From Limihaloglobus sulfuriphilus (GTDB lineage Bacteria > Planctomycetota > Phycisphaerae > Sedimentisphaerales > Sedimentisphaeraceae), in contig NZ_CP019646.1 of the NCBI RefSeq assembly GCF_001999965.1, positions 2,170,001 to 2,234,000 of the forward strand: a stretch of DNA of 64,000 nucleotides, read 5' to 3'. Shown piece by piece: positions 27,220 to 36,302 of the stretch. The translations under genes and the position numbers were made by a program. Position 1 is the stretch's first letter. Each line of letters starts with the position of its first letter. Under the pieces are notes generated by a model, which searched no databases, was not told the DNA's origin, and saw only the letters and a program-made list of their open reading frames with translations.

Positions 27220-27263
27220 GCGATTAACTGACAAGTTTTTGAACAATATACGGAGACAGCAAA

Positions 27264-28736
27264 GTGACTGAATCAAAGCAGAAATCATATTCGGAACTAA
27301 GAGAGAAACAGAAAAACGGCACCCTGAAAAACTCAGAGAGGCTCAAAATCCCTCCGCAGGAGATGCCGGCACAAGAGCCAGATGTACGAAAAAACAACGT
27401 TGAAGAAGTCGCCCTGGGCTACACCGAAGAAGAGGCCCGCCTCGAAGCGATGCGCTGCATTCAGTGCAAAAACGCACCTTGCGTAGAGGGCTGTCCGGTA
27501 CGAATCAACATAAAAGATTTTGTCGGCGCGATAGCAGACGGAGACGACCAGAAGGCGATGGAGATTATCCAGCAGAATCAGCTTCTCGCGGCTGTTTGCG
27601 GACGGGTCTGCCCACAGGAAATACAGTGCCAGGCAAAATGCACGGTCGGACTGCGGTACAAAGACCCCACAATGGCGGTATCTATCGGCAGGCTTGAGCG
27701 TTTTGTTGCCGACAAATTCCTGGACAATGACATGACTCCCAAAATCGCACCGGAAACCGGCAAGAAAGTCGCTGTAGTCGGCTCAGGCCCCGGCGGGATA
27801 GTCGTAGCGGGAGAGTGCCGCAGAGCCGGTCATGATGTTACGATCTTCGAAGCATTCCACAAGCCCGGCGGCGTGATGGTGTATGGAATACCAGAGTTCC
27901 GCCTTCCTAAGGCACTTGTACAGAAAGAAATAGACAAACTTATCAAGATGGGCGTAAAGCTGGAATGTAATTTCCTTGTTGGCCGCACACGCACTGTCAA
28001 GCAGCTCATGAATGAAGACGGCTTCCAGGCGGTTTATATCGGCGTCGGAGCAGGTCTGCCCAAGTTTATGAACATAGAAGGCGAGCAGCTTGTCGGCGTG
28101 TACAGCGCAAACGAATATCTAACCAGGGCAAACCTGATGAAGGCTTACGATTTCGGCAAAGGAGCTGACACACCCATCGCCCGCAGCAAAAAAGTCGCCG
28201 TTTTCGGCGGCGGCAACGTTGCCATGGACTCGGCGAGAACCGCCCTTCGACTTGGTGCCGAGGAAGTGTATCTGATTTACCGCCGCAGCGAGGCGGAGAT
28301 GCCCGCACGTATCGAGGAGATCCACCACGCCAAGGAAGAGGGAGTCAAATTCCTCATACTCCAGAATCCGAAACGAATCCTCGGAGACGACAAGGCCCGT
28401 GTTCGCGCTGTTGAGTGTCTGCGTTATGAGCTGGGCGAGCCGGACGATTCGGGCAGGCGCCGGCCGGTGCCAATCGAGGGCTCAGAGTTTGAGATCGAAG
28501 TAGATACCGCGATTGTAGCAATCGGAAACGGTGCCAACCCGCTGCTGCAGCAGACAACGCCGGGGCTTAAGTTCAATAAATGGGGCAACATAGAGGTGGA
28601 CGACAACTGCAAAACGAGCATTGAGGGCGTTTATGCCGGCGGCGATATCGTACTCGGTGCGGCTACGGTGATTCTGGCAATGGGCCAGGGCAGAATAGCG
28701 GCACAATCAATCAATGAATATCTAAAATCCGGCTGA
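27264..28736 (+). CDS. nfnB: NfnB-type NADPH oxidoreductase (glutamate-synthase-small-subunit-like)
   Basis: A 490-aa flavoprotein. The N-terminal Fe-S domain has CIQCKNAPCVEGCPVRI and VCGRVCPQEIQCQAKC for two [4Fe-4S] clusters. The FAD motif VAVVGSGPGGIVVAGECRRAG and the NADPH motif VAVFGGGNVAMDSARTALR follow, and the C terminus has GVYAGGDIVLGAATVILAMGQG. GTG start after CGGAGAC. As the partner of the NfnA-type protein it would split electrons from NADPH to ferredoxin and NAD+. Often annotated as gltA or sudA; without a GltB subunit nearby, Nfn is the better call. Confidence 0.92.
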   Translation: MTESKQKSYSELREKQKNGTLKNSERLKIPPQEMPAQEPDVRKNNVEEVALGYTEEEARLEAMRCIQCKNAPCVEGCPVRINIKDFVGAIADGDDQKAMEIIQQNQLLAAVCGRVCPQEIQCQAKCTVGLRYKDPTMAVSIGRLERFVADKFLDNDMTPKIAPETGKKVAVVGSGPGGIVVAGECRRAGHDVTIFEAFHKPGGVMVYGIPEFRLPKALVQKEIDKLIKMGVKLECNFLVGRTRTVKQLMNEDGFQAVYIGVGAGLPKFMNIEGEQLVGVYSANEYLTRANLMKAYDFGKGADTPIARSKKVAVFGGGNVAMDSARTALRLGAEEVYLIYRRSEAEMPARIEEIHHAKEEGVKFLILQNPKRILGDDKARVRAVECLRYELGEPDDSGRRRPVPIEGSEFEIEVDTAIVAIGNGANPLLQQTTPGLKFNKWGNIEVDDNCKTSIEGVYAGGDIVLGAATVILAMGQGRIAAQSINEYLKSG

Positions 28737-28783
28737 TACTGGTAAATTTTTCAGCAATAATCAGCAACGCTTATGGTCTTTAG

Positions 28784-29590
28784 TCAGCCGCGGTTAAGAT
28801 AAGCCTTAACTTCACGGGTGATGTACTGCTTCAGGGCATCGATATCCCCGAGGTGGTCTTTAACCGAATCCAGGCGTTTAAATTCAACTTCTTTGCCGCC
28901 GTCGAGTCTGGAGAGTACCACTGTTTCTGCGGATACCTGAAAATTATTGAGGAAATGAACGTTTTCCGGCTCGTCTATGTTTATAACCCGCCAGTCAATA
29001 ATTCCGGCGATTAACAAATCTGAGAATTCCAGGCTCAATATCATAGCCGTATCACACTCTATATCGCGGCATGTCTGGTCCCGATTGCCGCTATGAAAGT
29101 AATACACAATAACGTCCGGATTTTCAGCCCGTTGAGGATTTTCGTTAAAAGTTCTCGCGGCGGCATCAGTTCCTATGCCGTGATTGCTGCCCGCGCCAAT
29201 ACCGCAAGAGCCTGAAAAACAGGAAGAGCCGCTCATGTAACGGAATATCACCGCCGCAAGACTGAATATCATCACTGCTATCAGTATATACCTGAAAGGC
29301 TTCAAGTTAGCTGATTCAGGCCGGCGAGGTGAAAAACTGTTATTTTCTTCAGAAGGTTCGATTCCAAGCATACTCCGAAGCTCTTGGTCGGAGGGGACAG
29401 AACCCGAAAATTTAACCTCTCCGTCAATTACCAGAGCGGGTGCTTTGCTGATGCCAAAACGCTTTAGAGATTCCGGATTTGTATTCTCTATAAGCTCGCA
29501 GTTCTTCTCACTGCCGCTGATCAGCTCTTCAATCCTGGCCGAAAGTCTTTGGCAATCGGCACCTGCGGCTGCGATTATTTCAATTTTCAC
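28784..29590 (-). CDS. membrane thioredoxin-like / ArsF-like fusion protein
   Basis: A 268-aa protein in three parts. Residues 1-80 match the small redox-active disulfide (thioredoxin_3) family (MKIEIIAAAGADCQRL, then GISKAPALVIDGEVKFSG), but the usual CxxC has only its second Cys: the first is Gly10. Residues about 100-122 form a transmembrane helix. The C-terminal domain (about 155-268) has VIVYYFHSGNRDQTCRDIE, close to the ArsF family named after nitroreductase/arsenic clusters, also with one Cys plus CD. GTG start after GAGG. It may handle thiol redox at the membrane. The partner and substrate are unknown. Confidence 0.7.
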   Translation of the reverse strand: MKIEIIAAAGADCQRLSARIEELISGSEKNCELIENTNPESLKRFGISKAPALVIDGEVKFSGSVPSDQELRSMLGIEPSEENNSFSPRRPESANLKPFRYILIAVMIFSLAAVIFRYMSGSSCFSGSCGIGAGSNHGIGTDAAARTFNENPQRAENPDVIVYYFHSGNRDQTCRDIECDTAMILSLEFSDLLIAGIIDWRVINIDEPENVHFLNNFQVSAETVVLSRLDGGKEVEFKRLDSVKDHLGDIDALKQYITREVKAYLNRG

Positions 29591-29720
29591 TGTAAGCCTC
29601 GTTAATCATGTATATTTTCAAAAAACTCAAAGTAATATACCACACTAACATTATAATCCTGATTGCAGGCCGCTTCAACTGCTGAAATAAAAAACCGCAT
29701 TAGTCACTCCTTAAAAAATA

Positions 29721-29753
29721 AAGGCAGCACGGTCTGCGCTGCCGAGCTGCCTT
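29721..29753 (-). terminator. terminator of the mraZ-rsmH operon
   Basis: AAGGCAGC pairs with GCTGCCTT around a short loop containing a second small stem. Read on the minus strand it is followed by TTATTTTTT. It lies about 225 bases past the small FtsL-like gene and would end that operon. The remaining bases between 29591 and 29977 show nothing else convincing. Confidence 0.7.
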
Positions 29754-29977
29754 AAAAAGATGTGTAAAAGGAGTATGATACCAGTTTCGGCGCTGCTTTG
29801 AACGTTCCTCAAAAAATTCGGCTAACCCCCGGCGGGACGAAGATCAATATCAAAAATACTGGTCTGGGCTTTTTTCGCCCTGTCGGGGTTTCGGTCAGCC
29901 TTAACTGTTTTAATGTGGTTTACCGCTCATCGCGGCAGCCGGAATATTTTATTTTCAAAGTTCTGCCGTTTTCGGCA

Positions 29978-30202
29978 TTATTCAGCCTGCCCTTCCAAAT
30001 CCGGGGCAGTAATTACAACCCTGTTTATCAGATAACTGGCCTCAAGCTCTTTCTGGGTGAGCTCATGCTTGAGCCGTTGCCGGTCAACAATACGTTTGCG
30101 GCACTCAAAAAACAACCTGCTGTTGACTGTCCTAAGATGAACAGTCAGAATCATTGCCGCTGTAAAGCAGACAATTGTAAACAGTAAGCAGAAAAACTTC
30201 AT
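29978..30202 (-). CDS. small single-pass membrane protein, FtsL-like
   Basis: A 74-aa protein: a short N terminus, a transmembrane helix (about 4-22, FFCLLFTIVCFTAAMILTV), then a charged helical stretch (RLFFECRKRIVDRQRLKHEL and on) and a short acidic tail. This is the plan of FtsL/FtsB divisome proteins, and FtsL normally follows rsmH in the dcw cluster. Here a LysM gene lies between. Sequence similarity to FtsL is too weak to claim on its own. The call rests on topology and position. No ftsI follows. Confidence 0.45.
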   Translation of the reverse strand: MKFFCLLFTIVCFTAAMILTVHLRTVNSRLFFECRKRIVDRQRLKHELTQKELEASYLINRVVITAPDLEGQAE

Positions 30203-30274
30203 TACTTATAAGCCGGTTCCTTACTAAAGGTTATATTTATATTTTAATTCAATCATCACCCGAAGCGCCCCGTG

Positions 30275-31081
30275 TCAAGAACTGGGCAGACGCAGATTCA
30301 TACCTTCCCGAAGTTTATCAGGACTTTTTAGTATATTTTTGTTAATCTCAAATATTTCTTTCCAGCGTTTGCCGTCATTGAGTTTTTTCGTGGCGATTTC
30401 ACTTAGAGTATCGCCCTTTGTTACGCTGTAGGTGTCGTATCTGTTTACTGTCGAGCTCAATCTTGCAACATTGCCGGCGCCGTTTGCGAGTTTTTCAAAA
30501 ACGCCCGGCGCTGCACTTGCCAGTCTGTCAAGATCGCCGCTGCCGTCAGAGACCACCGGCAGAGTCAGTTTTGCACCTACCTTGAGGTCATTGGGAGATT
30601 TCATTACAGAGCTGTTTGCCTCATAGATAATTTTAACGTATTTATGTGCTTCTTTGTTGCTGCATCCGTAAATACGCTTTGCTATCTTAGTTAGATTGTC
30701 GCCTTTTTGCACTTCAACCAAATGATGTTTGATATCTGCGGCAATGGTATTCTCTCTGGCCTTCTCAACAGAGGCCCGGGCAGCCTGGGGGATTGTCTGT
30801 GCGATCTGCTCCTGGGCAATATTTCTCAGATGCTGCTGATTGCGTATCTGCTGAATCTCGGAGACATCCTGTTTTCTGTATAGATCGTTTATCAACTGCT
30901 GGGTTTTGGCCTGAATATCGTCACGAGTTTTACGCACAATACCATTACTGCGGTCTGCATAAGGATCTTCCGGAGTCAGCCCCGCCGTGTTTTCATCAAA
31001 CAGCGGCCCGTTTACAACCCGCAGTATCACAATTGTCAGGCCAAGCATGACAAGCATTAAAATTTTATTCAGATGTCTCAT
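30275..31081 (-). CDS. membrane-anchored protein with two LysM domains
   Basis: A 268-aa protein with an N-terminal signal anchor (about residues 6-22), a Gln/Arg-rich helical linker, and two LysM domains: LVEVQKGDNLTKIAKRIYG (about 123-175) and YSVTKGDTLSEIATKKLN (about 219-266). LysM modules bind the glycan strand of peptidoglycan, so the protein should link the inner membrane to the wall. The start is ATG at 31081 with AAGGTG five bases upstream; an in-frame GTG at 31090 is less likely. It follows rsmH by 16 bases and takes the place of ftsL in the cluster. Confidence 0.85.
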   Translation of the reverse strand: MRHLNKILMLVMLGLTIVILRVVNGPLFDENTAGLTPEDPYADRSNGIVRKTRDDIQAKTQQLINDLYRKQDVSEIQQIRNQQHLRNIAQEQIAQTIPQAARASVEKARENTIAADIKHHLVEVQKGDNLTKIAKRIYGCSNKEAHKYVKIIYEANSSVMKSPNDLKVGAKLTLPVVSDGSGDLDRLASAAPGVFEKLANGAGNVARLSSTVNRYDTYSVTKGDTLSEIATKKLNDGKRWKEIFEINKNILKSPDKLREGMNLRLPSS

Positions 31082-31097
31082 TTTTCGCACCTTGGAA

Positions 31098-32000
31098 CTA
31101 CATCTTTTTACACACTACCCGCATCTGCGCACTTCGAGAACGCGGATTTCGGCGGCACTCGTCTTGCGATGCGGTTATTGGTTTCTTTGTCAGAGCTTCA
31201 TATACACCGGCTTTTTCAAGCTGTTTAAAGCTCTGCTTTACTATCCTGGCTTCGAGGCTGTGAAAGGTTATCACTGCCGCGTATCCGCCGGTTTTGAGCC
31301 TTGAGGGCAGATTCTCAAGAAGCCGCTCAAGAACATCAAGCTCATGATTGACGGCGATTCGCAGCGCCTGAAACGTCTGGGCTATTTCCTTGCTTCGGCT
31401 TTTCACCCATCGCCGATTGAGACCTTTGGCCCGGACTACTATCGCGGCAAGTTCCGCGGTTGTAGTTATGGGCTTATTTTTTCTCTGCTCGACTATCAGT
31501 CTTGCGATTCGCCGGCTTGCACGTTCTTCACCAAACCGGTAAATAATGTCTGCCAGGACATTTTCGTCTTCACTTTTTAAAATATCCGCCGCGGTAACCT
31601 CGAGTCTTTCGTCAAGCCTCATGTCAAGCGGCATATTCTGTTCAAAACTCAGGCCCCGCTCAGTGTTTTCCAGCTGGGCCGAACAGAAACCCAGATCCGC
31701 CAATATCAAATCGGCCGATTCTGCACCGGCAAGCTCCATCACACTGTCAATACGGCTGAAGTTTTCTCTGTAGATATCAACCCTGCATTCGAGGCCTGCA
31801 AGAACATCGCGGGCCTTTTTTATGCTTTCAGGATCAACATCAAGACCGATTATCCTGCCATTGGGGCCGAGCCTGCTGCCGAGCAGCAGAGAATGGCCGC
31901 CGTGACCGAGAGTACAGTCAACTATCACCGCATCAGCGGGTAATATTAACTTTTCAATCAGCGGCTCGGCAAGTACCGGTATATGCTCTTCAGAAAGCAT
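31098..32000 (-). CDS. rsmH: 16S rRNA (cytosine1402-N4)-methyltransferase
   Basis: RsmH/MraW (300 aa) methylates C1402 of 16S rRNA at the ribosomal P site with S-adenosylmethionine. Motifs: HIPVLAEPLIEKL near the start, the SAM site VDCTLGHGGHSLLLGSRL, LGLDV-type IIGLDVDPES, LADLGFCSAQLENTERGLSF and the C-terminal VITFHSLEARIVKQSF. It starts 11 bases after mraZ with AAGGGA as ribosome site, so it is in the mraZ operon. Confidence 0.96.
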   Translation of the reverse strand: MLSEEHIPVLAEPLIEKLILPADAVIVDCTLGHGGHSLLLGSRLGPNGRIIGLDVDPESIKKARDVLAGLECRVDIYRENFSRIDSVMELAGAESADLILADLGFCSAQLENTERGLSFEQNMPLDMRLDERLEVTAADILKSEDENVLADIIYRFGEERASRRIARLIVEQRKNKPITTTAELAAIVVRAKGLNRRWVKSRSKEIAQTFQALRIAVNHELDVLERLLENLPSRLKTGGYAAVITFHSLEARIVKQSFKQLEKAGVYEALTKKPITASQDECRRNPRSRSAQMRVVCKKM

Positions 32001-32011
32001 TTTTACGTCCC

Positions 32012-32551
32012 TTAGCCTCTGTCGCTGTAGGATTTATCAGTTTTATCAAAAACCTCATCCGCAGCCTTTTTATCGGCATCATCTTTGAGCATGGCAAGCC
32101 TGGTATAGTTGGCAACTTCATTGAACTGGTCGAAGTCCTGCTGCTGATTCTGCTGCCAGTCTGCCGTATTCCATATTTCTACGCGGTCGCGAACGCCCAC
32201 GATTGTTATCATTGCTCCGAGCCGTGCTTTGGCCCGGAGCGTTTCGGGTATACAAAACCTTCCCTGGTTGTCTAACTGTATATCTATACTCGAACCATAA
32301 AGGAAACGAATGTATGCAGAAGCTTTGCCAGGGTCCATTGTTTCAGATGCTTTTAGTACTACCTTTTCAAATACACTTCCCGGATACATACATAATACAC
32401 CATCAGGGCCCATTGAAAGAATAAGCCCGGATTTCTCAATTTCTTCTGCGAGATTATTGCGAAGCCTGCTGGCAAGAAACAAACGCCCTTTTTCATCAAG
32501 CGTGTGTTCATATTCACCTCGTAACTGCATATGCTTCGGTATTTCAGACAA
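32012..32551 (-). CDS. mraZ: transcriptional regulator MraZ
   Basis: MraZ (up to 179 aa) is the AbrB-like regulator that heads dcw clusters and represses its own promoter. Two SpoVT/AbrB-like repeats are visible: LRGEYEHTLDEKGRLFLASR and IDIQLDNQGRFCIPETLR, with the conserved D-x-K/Q-GR loops. A charged tail after about 140 (DDADKKAADEVFDKTDKSY) is longer than usual. The start is either TTG at 32551 or ATG at 32530; neither has a strong ribosome site. It is followed by rsmH in the normal order, but the cell-wall genes that usually come next lie at 57-62 kb instead. Confidence 0.93.
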   Translation of the reverse strand: MSEIPKHMQLRGEYEHTLDEKGRLFLASRLRNNLAEEIEKSGLILSMGPDGVLCMYPGSVFEKVVLKASETMDPGKASAYIRFLYGSSIDIQLDNQGRFCIPETLRAKARLGAMITIVGVRDRVEIWNTADWQQNQQQDFDQFNEVANYTRLAMLKDDADKKAADEVFDKTDKSYSDRG

Positions 32552-32630
32552 AATTATGTACCCAAATTAAATAATTTGATCAAGTAAGCCTCTAAACTAA
32601 ATGAAACCCATCGTCGAACACTATTAAACT

Positions 32631-32660
32631 GTTACTTCCTTTGCACCCTTTTGCACCACT
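32631..32660 (-). promoter_or_regulatory. candidate MraZ operator (10-bp direct repeats)
   Basis: Three direct repeats of 10 bp lie 80-110 bases before mraZ: on the plus strand GTTACTTCCT, TTGCACCCTT, TTGCACCACT, read on the minus strand as AGTGG-TGCAA, AAGGG-TGCAA, AGGAA-GTAAC. MraZ operators in other bacteria are three or four G-rich 5-bp repeats spaced by 5 bp, so the period and the G-rich part fit. Role inferred. Confidence 0.5.
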
Positions 32661-32980
32661 TAAGTGCATATTGACTACAGTAAAAAGGGATTAAGGCATA
32701 TCAATTAGTGACATTAAACCACCAGTCCCCACAGTAGTCAAGAAAATTTTTAAAATTTATTCCACTACAATAAAACTCTGCCCCACCGCAACCCACTCAA
32801 ACTCAACATATCGGTCTAATTTGCTTAAATCCACTACATATCGTATTTTAATTTGCGGGCATTATTATTCGAAATGTTAAAAAAATATTCGATTTAACAC
32901 AAAATTTATCAGGTCTGATTTGTAAATTCTTACGATTTAAGCATTTGAGATATGAAGTATAATACGATATGTCCTTACAT

Positions 32981-33025
32981 AAAAAAGCGGCAGTGTTGAC
33001 AATTTACTCGTGTTCAACACTGCCG
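32981..33025 (-). terminator. strong terminator after fusA
   Basis: A perfect 13-bp stem, GCGGCAGTGTTGA (32987-32999) with TCAACACTGCCGC (33013-33025), followed on the minus strand by TTTTTT. It lies 90 bases past the fusA stop and separates the str operon from mraZ. The remaining bases between mraZ and this hairpin hold the mraZ promoter region. Confidence 0.9.
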
Positions 33026-33114
33026 CTGCCGCAGGAACTGTTTTTCCTGCCCTATATGTTACTTAATGAGCCGTAATCCAGGGATTACGCCCCACAAGTT
33101 ACCCACAATCTATC

Positions 33115-35193
33115 TTAGCTGTGAAGTATTTTCTTGGCGACTGCCTCCGGAACCTGTTCATAATCCAGCGGTTCCATTGAGAAAGAGCCGCGACCCTGTG
33201 TTGAGCCGCGAAGCTCACTTGTGTAGCCAAACAGCTCTGAAAGCGGGGCCTTGGCATCAATAACACGCATCTGGCCGCTTACACGGGTGTTGGTTACAAG
33301 ACCTCGTTTAGATATAAGACTGCCCTGAACTACACCGAAATTGGTCTCGGGAACAACTACCTGGAGCTTCATAACCGGCTCGAGCAGTTTTGGGGAGGCC
33401 TTTAACATCGCCTCACGTATCGCCATAGCTCCGGCCTGTTCGAAAGCCATTTCAGAAGAGTCAACAGCGTGGAAACTTCCGTCGAGCAGCTCAATGCGAA
33501 CGCCGACGACCGGATAACCGGCGAGTGCTCCAGAAGTTAATGCCGTGCGGCATCCCTTTTCAACTGAATTCCAGTATTCACGCGGGATTGAGCCGCCGAC
33601 GATTTTGCTCTCAAATTCTATATCGTTACTTACGTTGCCGTCAGAGTTTAAGATCGGTTCAACAGTAATAATGACATGACCGAACTGGCCGCGTCCGCCG
33701 GTCTGGCGGACAAATCGGGATTCCTGCTCGACCTTCTTGGTAATGCATTCCTTGTAAGCAACCTTTGGTGTGCCGACACGTACATCGACCTTCATATCCC
33801 TTACTATCCTGTTTTGAAGGATATCAAGGTGAAGCTCGCCCATACCGCTGATAATAGTCTGGCCGGTCTCTTCGTCATATCGGGTAACAAAAGTCGGATC
33901 CTCACGCCTCAGTGACCCGAGAGCCTCTCCGAGTTTGGCACGTTCAGCCGACGTTTTCGGCTCAATACTCATGCTTATAACCGGTTCGGGGAAACTGATC
34001 GCGTCCAGAAGTACCGGATGTTTAGTATCACAGAGAGTGTCTCCGGTCAATGTATCTTTAAGGCCTACGCAAGCGACAATATCGCCGGCCTTTGCCTCTT
34101 TGAGTATCTGCCTGTCATTGGCGTGCATTTCAAATATTCGCGTTACATTTTCTTTTGAGTCGCGGGTTGAATTGAGCAGCCTGGTACCTGAAACCAGAGT
34201 TCCCTGGTATATTCTTATGAAATACAGGTCACCGTGTTTGTCGTGAGCAACTTTGAAAGCCAGCGCAACAAGCGGTTTAGAAGGATCGCACTCAAGCGGA
34301 ATCTCAGTCTCTTCATCCTTCGGGTCCATGCCGGAAGAGAGCTGTCTATCCAGAGGAGACGGCAGATAGTCAACAATACCGTCGAGTAGAAGCCGGACAC
34401 CTTTGTCTTTCAAGGCAGAACCGAAAAATACGGGGTTGAGATTGCCTTCTACAACCTCTCTGCGGAGAACGGCCTTGAGCTTTTCAACGGGTATTTCTTT
34501 ATCCTCGAGAAACAGCTCCATCAGCTCTTCGCAATGCTCCACGATCTTTTCGATCATATCATGCCGCATTATCTCGGCAACATCCTTAAGCTCTTCGGGG
34601 ATTTCACCGGCAACCGCCTTGGCGCCTTGTTTCTGCTCCTGGTAAAACGTTGCCTCCATTGTCATAAGATCAATGATGCCTCTGAAGTTATCTTCCGCTC
34701 CTATCGGGAGCTGCATCATTATAGGGTTGGCGTCGAGCTTTTCGGCGATGCTTTCAACGGACATCAGGTAATCGGCCCCCGTCTTGTCCATCTTGTTAAT
34801 GAAACAAAGACATGGAACACCGTATTTGCGGCCCTGACGCCAGACGGTTTCGCTCTGCGCCTGGACACCTTCACTGGCATCGAAACAGGCGACGGCACCA
34901 TCAAGCACACGGAGTGAACGTTCTACCTCCGCGGTGAAATCAACGTGACCGGGAGTATCAATCAGGTTCATATCACAGTTTTTCCATTTACACTTAGTGG
35001 CGGCAGAGGTAATTGTGATACCCCTTGCCTGCTCATCTTCCATGTAATCCATAACTGCCGTGCCGTCATGGGTTTCGCCGATCTTGTATGTACGGCCTGT
35101 ATAGAATAAAACTCGTTCTGTTACTGTTGTTTTGCCGGCATCAATGTGAGCCATGATGCCAATATTTCTAAGATTTCTTAAGTCATCTGACAT
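33115..35193 (-). CDS. fusA: translation elongation factor G
   Basis: EF-G (692 aa) is the GTPase that drives ribosome translocation. G1 is AHIDAGKTT, switch region RGITITSAAT, G3 DTPGHVDF, G4 NKMD. Domain II follows, with the III-IV region (SGMGELHLDI, then VRQTGGRGQFGHV) and a C-terminal domain V with GYTSELRGSTQGRGSFSME. The frame is open further upstream, but ATG at 35193 has AAGGAAAC just before it and gives the usual MSDDLRNLRNIGI start, so the extra 18 codons are not coding. Last gene of the str/rif cluster. Confidence 0.97.
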   Translation of the reverse strand: MSDDLRNLRNIGIMAHIDAGKTTVTERVLFYTGRTYKIGETHDGTAVMDYMEDEQARGITITSAATKCKWKNCDMNLIDTPGHVDFTAEVERSLRVLDGAVACFDASEGVQAQSETVWRQGRKYGVPCLCFINKMDKTGADYLMSVESIAEKLDANPIMMQLPIGAEDNFRGIIDLMTMEATFYQEQKQGAKAVAGEIPEELKDVAEIMRHDMIEKIVEHCEELMELFLEDKEIPVEKLKAVLRREVVEGNLNPVFFGSALKDKGVRLLLDGIVDYLPSPLDRQLSSGMDPKDEETEIPLECDPSKPLVALAFKVAHDKHGDLYFIRIYQGTLVSGTRLLNSTRDSKENVTRIFEMHANDRQILKEAKAGDIVACVGLKDTLTGDTLCDTKHPVLLDAISFPEPVISMSIEPKTSAERAKLGEALGSLRREDPTFVTRYDEETGQTIISGMGELHLDILQNRIVRDMKVDVRVGTPKVAYKECITKKVEQESRFVRQTGGRGQFGHVIITVEPILNSDGNVSNDIEFESKIVGGSIPREYWNSVEKGCRTALTSGALAGYPVVGVRIELLDGSFHAVDSSEMAFEQAGAMAIREAMLKASPKLLEPVMKLQVVVPETNFGVVQGSLISKRGLVTNTRVSGQMRVIDAKAPLSELFGYTSELRGSTQGRGSFSMEPLDYEQVPEAVAKKILHS

Positions 35194-35323
35194 ATTGTTT
35201 CCTTTGTAGTTAGAATTATCAGGCGAAAATTCCGAAGCAGAATCCACTCCTCTGGTTTCCTATATCATTGTTACACTACTTCTACGTCTAAAGCTCTGAA
35301 TGAGCTGGATTTATAATCAAAAA

Positions 35324-35368
35324 ATACCACGGTCGAAATTAGATGTTATGTAAGTTCAACCGTGGTAT
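35324..35368 (-). terminator. hairpin between rpsG and fusA
   Basis: ATACCACGGTCGAA pairs with TTCAACCGTGGTAT (one mismatch) and is followed on the minus strand by TTTTTT. It lies 30-75 bases past rpsG. A full terminator here would stop fusA from being read, so it is either a partial attenuator that lowers fusA transcription, or fusA has its own promoter in the 130 bases that follow. Confidence 0.75.
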
Positions 35369-35396
35369 ATTCAATTTTACTGACAAAAAAGACCGC

Positions 35397-35870
35397 TTAC
35401 CATGCAAAATGCGCAAATGCTTTGTTTGCCTCGGCCATTCTGTGAACGTTCTCACGCATAGTCATAGCAGCGCCTTCCTGTTTAAAGGCATCCATGAACT
35501 CAGCGGCAAGTAACTGGGCGGTCGGGCGTCCCTTTTTGCTGCGAACCGCGTTGAGGATCCAGCGGAAAGCAAGTGACTGCTGGCGTTTAGGCCTAACCTG
35601 CATGGGCACCTGATAACTGGCACCGCCGACACGCTTGCTGCGTACCTCAAGCATAGGCTTAACATTATTGATAGCTGTCTCAAAAACCTCCAGCGGCTGT
35701 GTATCCTTGATACGTGAGGCAATTATATCCATCGCACCGTAAAACACTTTCTCTGCTGAGCTTTTCTTGCCGTCATACATAAGGCAGTTAATGAATTTAG
35801 ATACCAACTTGCTGCCGTACTTGCCGTCTTCTTTTAATTTACTTGCTGAAGCTGTAAACTTCTTTGCCAT
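35397..35870 (-). CDS. rpsG: 30S ribosomal protein S7
   Basis: S7 (157 aa) binds the 3' major domain of 16S rRNA and nucleates head assembly. The sequence is typical: [54 protein letters not shown], and the C-terminal [24 protein letters not shown] ribosome site. It lies 30 bases after rpsL. Confidence 0.98.
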   Translation of the reverse strand: MAKKFTASASKLKEDGKYGSKLVSKFINCLMYDGKKSSAEKVFYGAMDIIASRIKDTQPLEVFETAINNVKPMLEVRSKRVGGASYQVPMQVRPKRQQSLAFRWILNAVRSKKGRPTAQLLAAEFMDAFKQEGAAMTMRENVHRMAEANKAFAHFAW

Positions 35871-35900
35871 TATCTAAAACCTTTTTAAACGATTATTTTG

Positions 35901-36266
35901 TTAACTTTTTTTAGCGCCGTATTTACTTCTGGCCTGCTTACGCCCGTTTACTCCGGCGGTATCAAGTGCACCGCGGACTATGTGATACCTGACACCGGGA
36001 AGGTCGCGTACACGCCCGCCGCGGATCAGAACCGTACTGTGTTCCTGTAGGTTATGGTCAACACCGGGAATATAGGCATTAACTTCTTTACCGTTCGTAA
36101 GGCGCACACGGGCCATTTTCCGCAGAGCCGAATTCGGTTTTTTAGGTGTCTGAGTTCTAACGATAAGGCAAACCCCGCGTTTCTGCGGACAGCCTGTGAT
36201 ATCAGATACACGCTTTTTCGATTTTGTTTTACGTCCATTACGGACCAACTGGTTTATGGTTGGCAT
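35901..36266 (-). CDS. rpsL: 30S ribosomal protein S12
   Basis: S12 (121 aa) sits at the decoding centre. Hallmarks: [32 protein letters not shown] with the lysine at the streptomycin site, [20 protein letters not shown] and [15 protein letters not shown]. No resistance change is seen at the usual Lys positions. GAGAGG precedes the ATG; the rpoC stop is 36 bases upstream. Confidence 0.98.
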   Translation of the reverse strand: MPTINQLVRNGRKTKSKKRVSDITGCPQKRGVCLIVRTQTPKKPNSALRKMARVRLTNGKEVNAYIPGVDHNLQEHSTVLIRGGRVRDLPGVRYHIVRGALDTAGVNGRKQARSKYGAKKS

Positions 36267-36302
36267 ATGCCTCTCCGTATAAGTTTTCTTGTCTTTATAT
36301 TT

